From contig NC_019678.1 of the NCBI RefSeq assembly GCF_000316665.1, positions 3,410,001 to 3,474,000 of the forward strand: a stretch of DNA of 64,000 nt. The letters run 5' to 3'. Position numbers and translations under genes: made by a program. The notes under the pieces were generated by a model. That model did no database searches. It saw only the letters and a list, made by a program, of their open reading frames with translations, and was not told the DNA's origin. Position 1 is the first letter of the stretch, and every line of letters begins with the position of its first letter. Origin of the DNA: Rivularia sp. PCC 7116 (GTDB lineage Bacteria; Cyanobacteriota; Cyanobacteriia; Cyanobacteriales; Nostocaceae). Shown here in pieces: positions 62,327 through 64,000 of this stretch.

Positions 62327-62427
62327 AAGCCTATCAATTGAATTAAGGTCTACATAAAGATGGATTGGAATCAACTTTATACTTGATAGGCTTAAAAAGG
62401 GGCAAGTAAGATTGCTGTTACCTGCCC
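62327..62427 (+). terminator. Inverted repeats after the protease gene
   Basis: AAGCCTATCAA (62327-62337) and TTGATAGGCTT (62383-62393) are perfect 11-bp arms. They are followed by GGGCAAGTAA / TTACCTGCCC arms at 62400-62427 with a small loop. There is no clean T-run. Together they form structured RNA between the protease and the small downstream gene and may attenuate rather than fully stop transcription. Confidence 0.45.
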
Positions 62428-62445
62428 TTAATTCATTAACAGTTT

Positions 62446-62721
62446 ATGAACTTTAGTAAGCTAGATACCGCTCTTATATTGGCTCTTAGAAACACTCAAG
62501 ACCAATCAAAACCTTGCTTAGTAGTTTTTATTCATACACAATCAGCTATAGACTCTGCGGCAATTGCTGTTTTGGAAGGTTTTGGTGTCAGTGGTATCAC
62601 GGCAAAAAGAGATGTGTTTACAGCAACCGTGTCGCCAAATGCAGTTTCTCAGCTTTCAGAACAGCCTTGGGTAAAGTATCTAAGGCTTTCTCAGGAACTA
62701 CGTTTGGTTAGCGGGGATTAG
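62446..62721 (+). CDS. Stand-alone I9-like propeptide/inhibitor domain protein
   Basis: 91 residues. CLVVFIHTQSAIDSAAIAVLE, FGVSGITAKRDVFTATVSPN and VSQLSEQPWVKYLRLSQEL parallel the N-terminal prodomain of the adjacent protease (VVFIYCDREADLSHLSQYGI; VRTAFLPIESLDRLSEEPAI; ERIKPSRKL) in order and spacing. No catalytic domain is attached and no signal peptide is present. Isolated I9-like domains elsewhere inhibit subtilisins in trans or help them fold. The gene follows the protease on the same strand after an inverted-repeat region. Function here is an inference from the similarity and position. Start ATG 62446; the ribosome site is weak. Confidence 0.7.
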   Translation: MNFSKLDTALILALRNTQDQSKPCLVVFIHTQSAIDSAAIAVLEGFGVSGITAKRDVFTATVSPNAVSQLSEQPWVKYLRLSQELRLVSGD

Positions 62722-62925
62722 GATAGTAAAAGTGTAGTTGATTGATAAGAAGGTAACTTTAATTGATACATGTAATTCAACCTTGAAGTTATTAAAAGTC
62801 CAATTTTTACTACAGCTATAGTGTTTTCATTAACTTACCTTAATCTTTGATTTCCCCTGTGCGAGCTGTCACACACAGTCATAAACTGATTAGTGAGAGC
62901 TTCAAGGCAGTCTGGAGAAATATAA

Positions 62926-64000
62926 ATGAAAAAAGTTTTAGGTATTATTCTTGGTGGTGGTGCGGGTACCCGTCTTTATCCGCTAACAAAGTTCCGTGCT
63001 AAACCAGCAGTACCCTTAGCTGGTAAATATCGCTTAATAGATATTCCGGTTAGTAACTGTATCAATTCAGAAATATTTAAAATTTATGTTTTAACGCAGT
63101 TCAATTCGGCTTCCCTCAACCGTCACCTTGCTCGAACCTACAGCTTTGCTGGTTTTACCGAAGGTTTTGTAGAAGTGCTTGCCCCCCAAAAAACTCCAAG
63201 CAGTTCAAACTGGTTCCAAGGTACTGCCGATGCGGTGCGCCAATATCTATGGCTTTTTGAAGATTGGGATATAGATGAGTATCTGATTTTATCAGGCGAC
63301 CACCTTTATCGCATGGACTACCGCCAATTTATCCAACGTCACCGGGAAACTGGTGCTGATATTACTTTATCGGTAGTTCCAATAGAGGAGCGTGGTGCTT
63401 CTGCTTTTGGCTTAATCAAAATTGATGATACCGGTAAAATCATCGATTTCAGCGAAAAACCCAAAGGGGAAGCTTTGAAGCAAATGGCTGTTGATACAAC
63501 TGTATTGGGATTGGATACAGACCAAGCAAAACAAAAGCCTTATATTGCCTCAATGGGAATTTATGTCTTTAAAAAACAAGTTTTACTCGACTTGCTAAAA
63601 CATTCAAAAGACCAAACCGATTTTGGTAAAGAAATTCTTCCTGCTGCATTAAATAAATACAACGTTCAAGCTTTCTTGTTCGATGATTACTGGGAAGATA
63701 TTGGAACCATTGAGGCTTTTTATGATTCCAATTTGGCACTAACTCAGCAACCAACTCCACCTTTTAGCTTCTATGATGAAGAAGCACCGATTTACACGCG
63801 TTCTCGTTACCTGCCTCCCACTAAGCTATTAAATTGCCAGATAGCACAGTCTATGATTGGAGAAGGTTGTATCCTCAAAGATTGCCGCATTGTCAACTCA
63901 GTTTTAGGAGTGCGATCCCGCGTTGAATCTGGATGCAATATTGAAGATACGCTAATTATGGGATCGGATTTTTATGAGCCTTATGCTGAGCGTCAGTCCG
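62926..64000 (+). CDS. glgC: Glucose-1-phosphate adenylyltransferase (ADP-glucose pyrophosphorylase), 5' part
   Basis: The first 358 residues of GlgC; the 3' end is beyond the window. It makes ADP-glucose from glucose-1-phosphate and ATP for glycogen synthesis. [12 protein letters not shown] at ~9-20 is the nucleotide-binding loop, [11 protein letters not shown] near residue 100 and [10 protein letters not shown] near residue 125 are conserved catalytic elements, and FSEKPKG follows near 181. The beta-helix hexapeptide segment begins near residue 310. GGAGAAA lies 8-12 nt upstream of the ATG. Regulation by 3-phosphoglycerate and phosphate is the family property. No operon partner is visible. 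Confidence 0.95.
   Translation, partial: MKKVLGIILGGGAGTRLYPLTKFRAKPAVPLAGKYRLIDIPVSNCINSEIFKIYVLTQFNSASLNRHLARTYSFAGFTEGFVEVLAPQKTPSSSNWFQGTADAVRQYLWLFEDWDIDEYLILSGDHLYRMDYRQFIQRHRETGADITLSVVPIEERGASAFGLIKIDDTGKIIDFSEKPKGEALKQMAVDTTVLGLDTDQAKQKPYIASMGIYVFKKQVLLDLLKHSKDQTDFGKEILPAALNKYNVQAFLFDDYWEDIGTIEAFYDSNLALTQQPTPPFSFYDEEAPIYTRSRYLPPTKLLNCQIAQSMIGEGCILKDCRIVNSVLGVRSRVESGCNIEDTLIMGSDFYEPYAERQS

Overview
The window is AT-rich chromosomal DNA from a filamentous, probably heterocyst-forming cyanobacterium (Nostocales; Calothrix/Rivularia/Nostoc-like). The evidence is a beta-carboxysome operon, CO2-uptake NDH-1 genes, PAM68, an arogenate/prephenate dehydrogenase, repeated GCGATCGC (HIP1) octamers, and many gaps filled with heptamer-type short tandem repeats (TAATGGG, CCCAATG, AGTGAGC, TAGTTAG variants) typical of that group. 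No tRNA, rRNA, CRISPR array or complete transposase gene was seen. Family names come from reading the translations and from memory; no searches were run.

Layout. 1-4.2 kb: two tandem two-partner-secretion exoprotein genes, the first cut by the window edge. 4.2-14 kb: housekeeping and small genes: tyrA, a pentapeptide-repeat protein, a DUF1517-type protein, a lipoprotein, a type I DAHP synthase, rpsO-PAM68, a CcaA-like beta carbonic anhydrase and a GRDP-like protein. 14.5-20.3 kb: a STAND (NB-ARC) ATPase with a 36-codon upstream ORF, then pip, trpS and metF. 20.3-22.9 kb: a degraded zone with a small gene split by a MITE-like element, an MpaB-family oxygenase, a caspase-like gene cut just after its catalytic histidine, and a 153-bp MITE with a TTA duplication.

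22.9-35 kb is a CO2-concentrating-mechanism island. On the minus strand, ndhF4-ndhD4-cupB encode the CO2-uptake module of a specialised NDH-1 complex. Divergently on the plus strand lie ccmK2-ccmK1-ccmL-ccmM-ccmN-ccmO, followed by a CmpR/CcmR-like LysR regulator. NDH-1 converts CO2 to bicarbonate; the carboxysome shell (K, L, O) and its organisers (M, N) enclose Rubisco with carbonic anhydrase, for which both CcmM and the CcaA-like enzyme at 12.6 kb look catalytically complete.

35-41 kb: two calcium-binding/repeat exoproteins and a MuiA-like (DUF4139) protein. 41-51 kb: a modular cluster of two paralogous leucine-rich-variant (LRV) repeat proteins, a MoxR AAA+ ATPase, a zincin-plus-VWA protein, and a divergent Ycf46-like AAA+ ATPase. 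This is the best candidate in the window for an undescribed system. 51.7-56.2 kb: two paralogous proteins with five peptidoglycan-binding domains flanking an SH3-type protein. 56.3-59.2 kb: a GAF-PAS-GGDEF-EAL protein. 60.5-62.7 kb: a subtilisin-like protease followed by a separate gene resembling its N-terminal prodomain. The window ends inside glgC.
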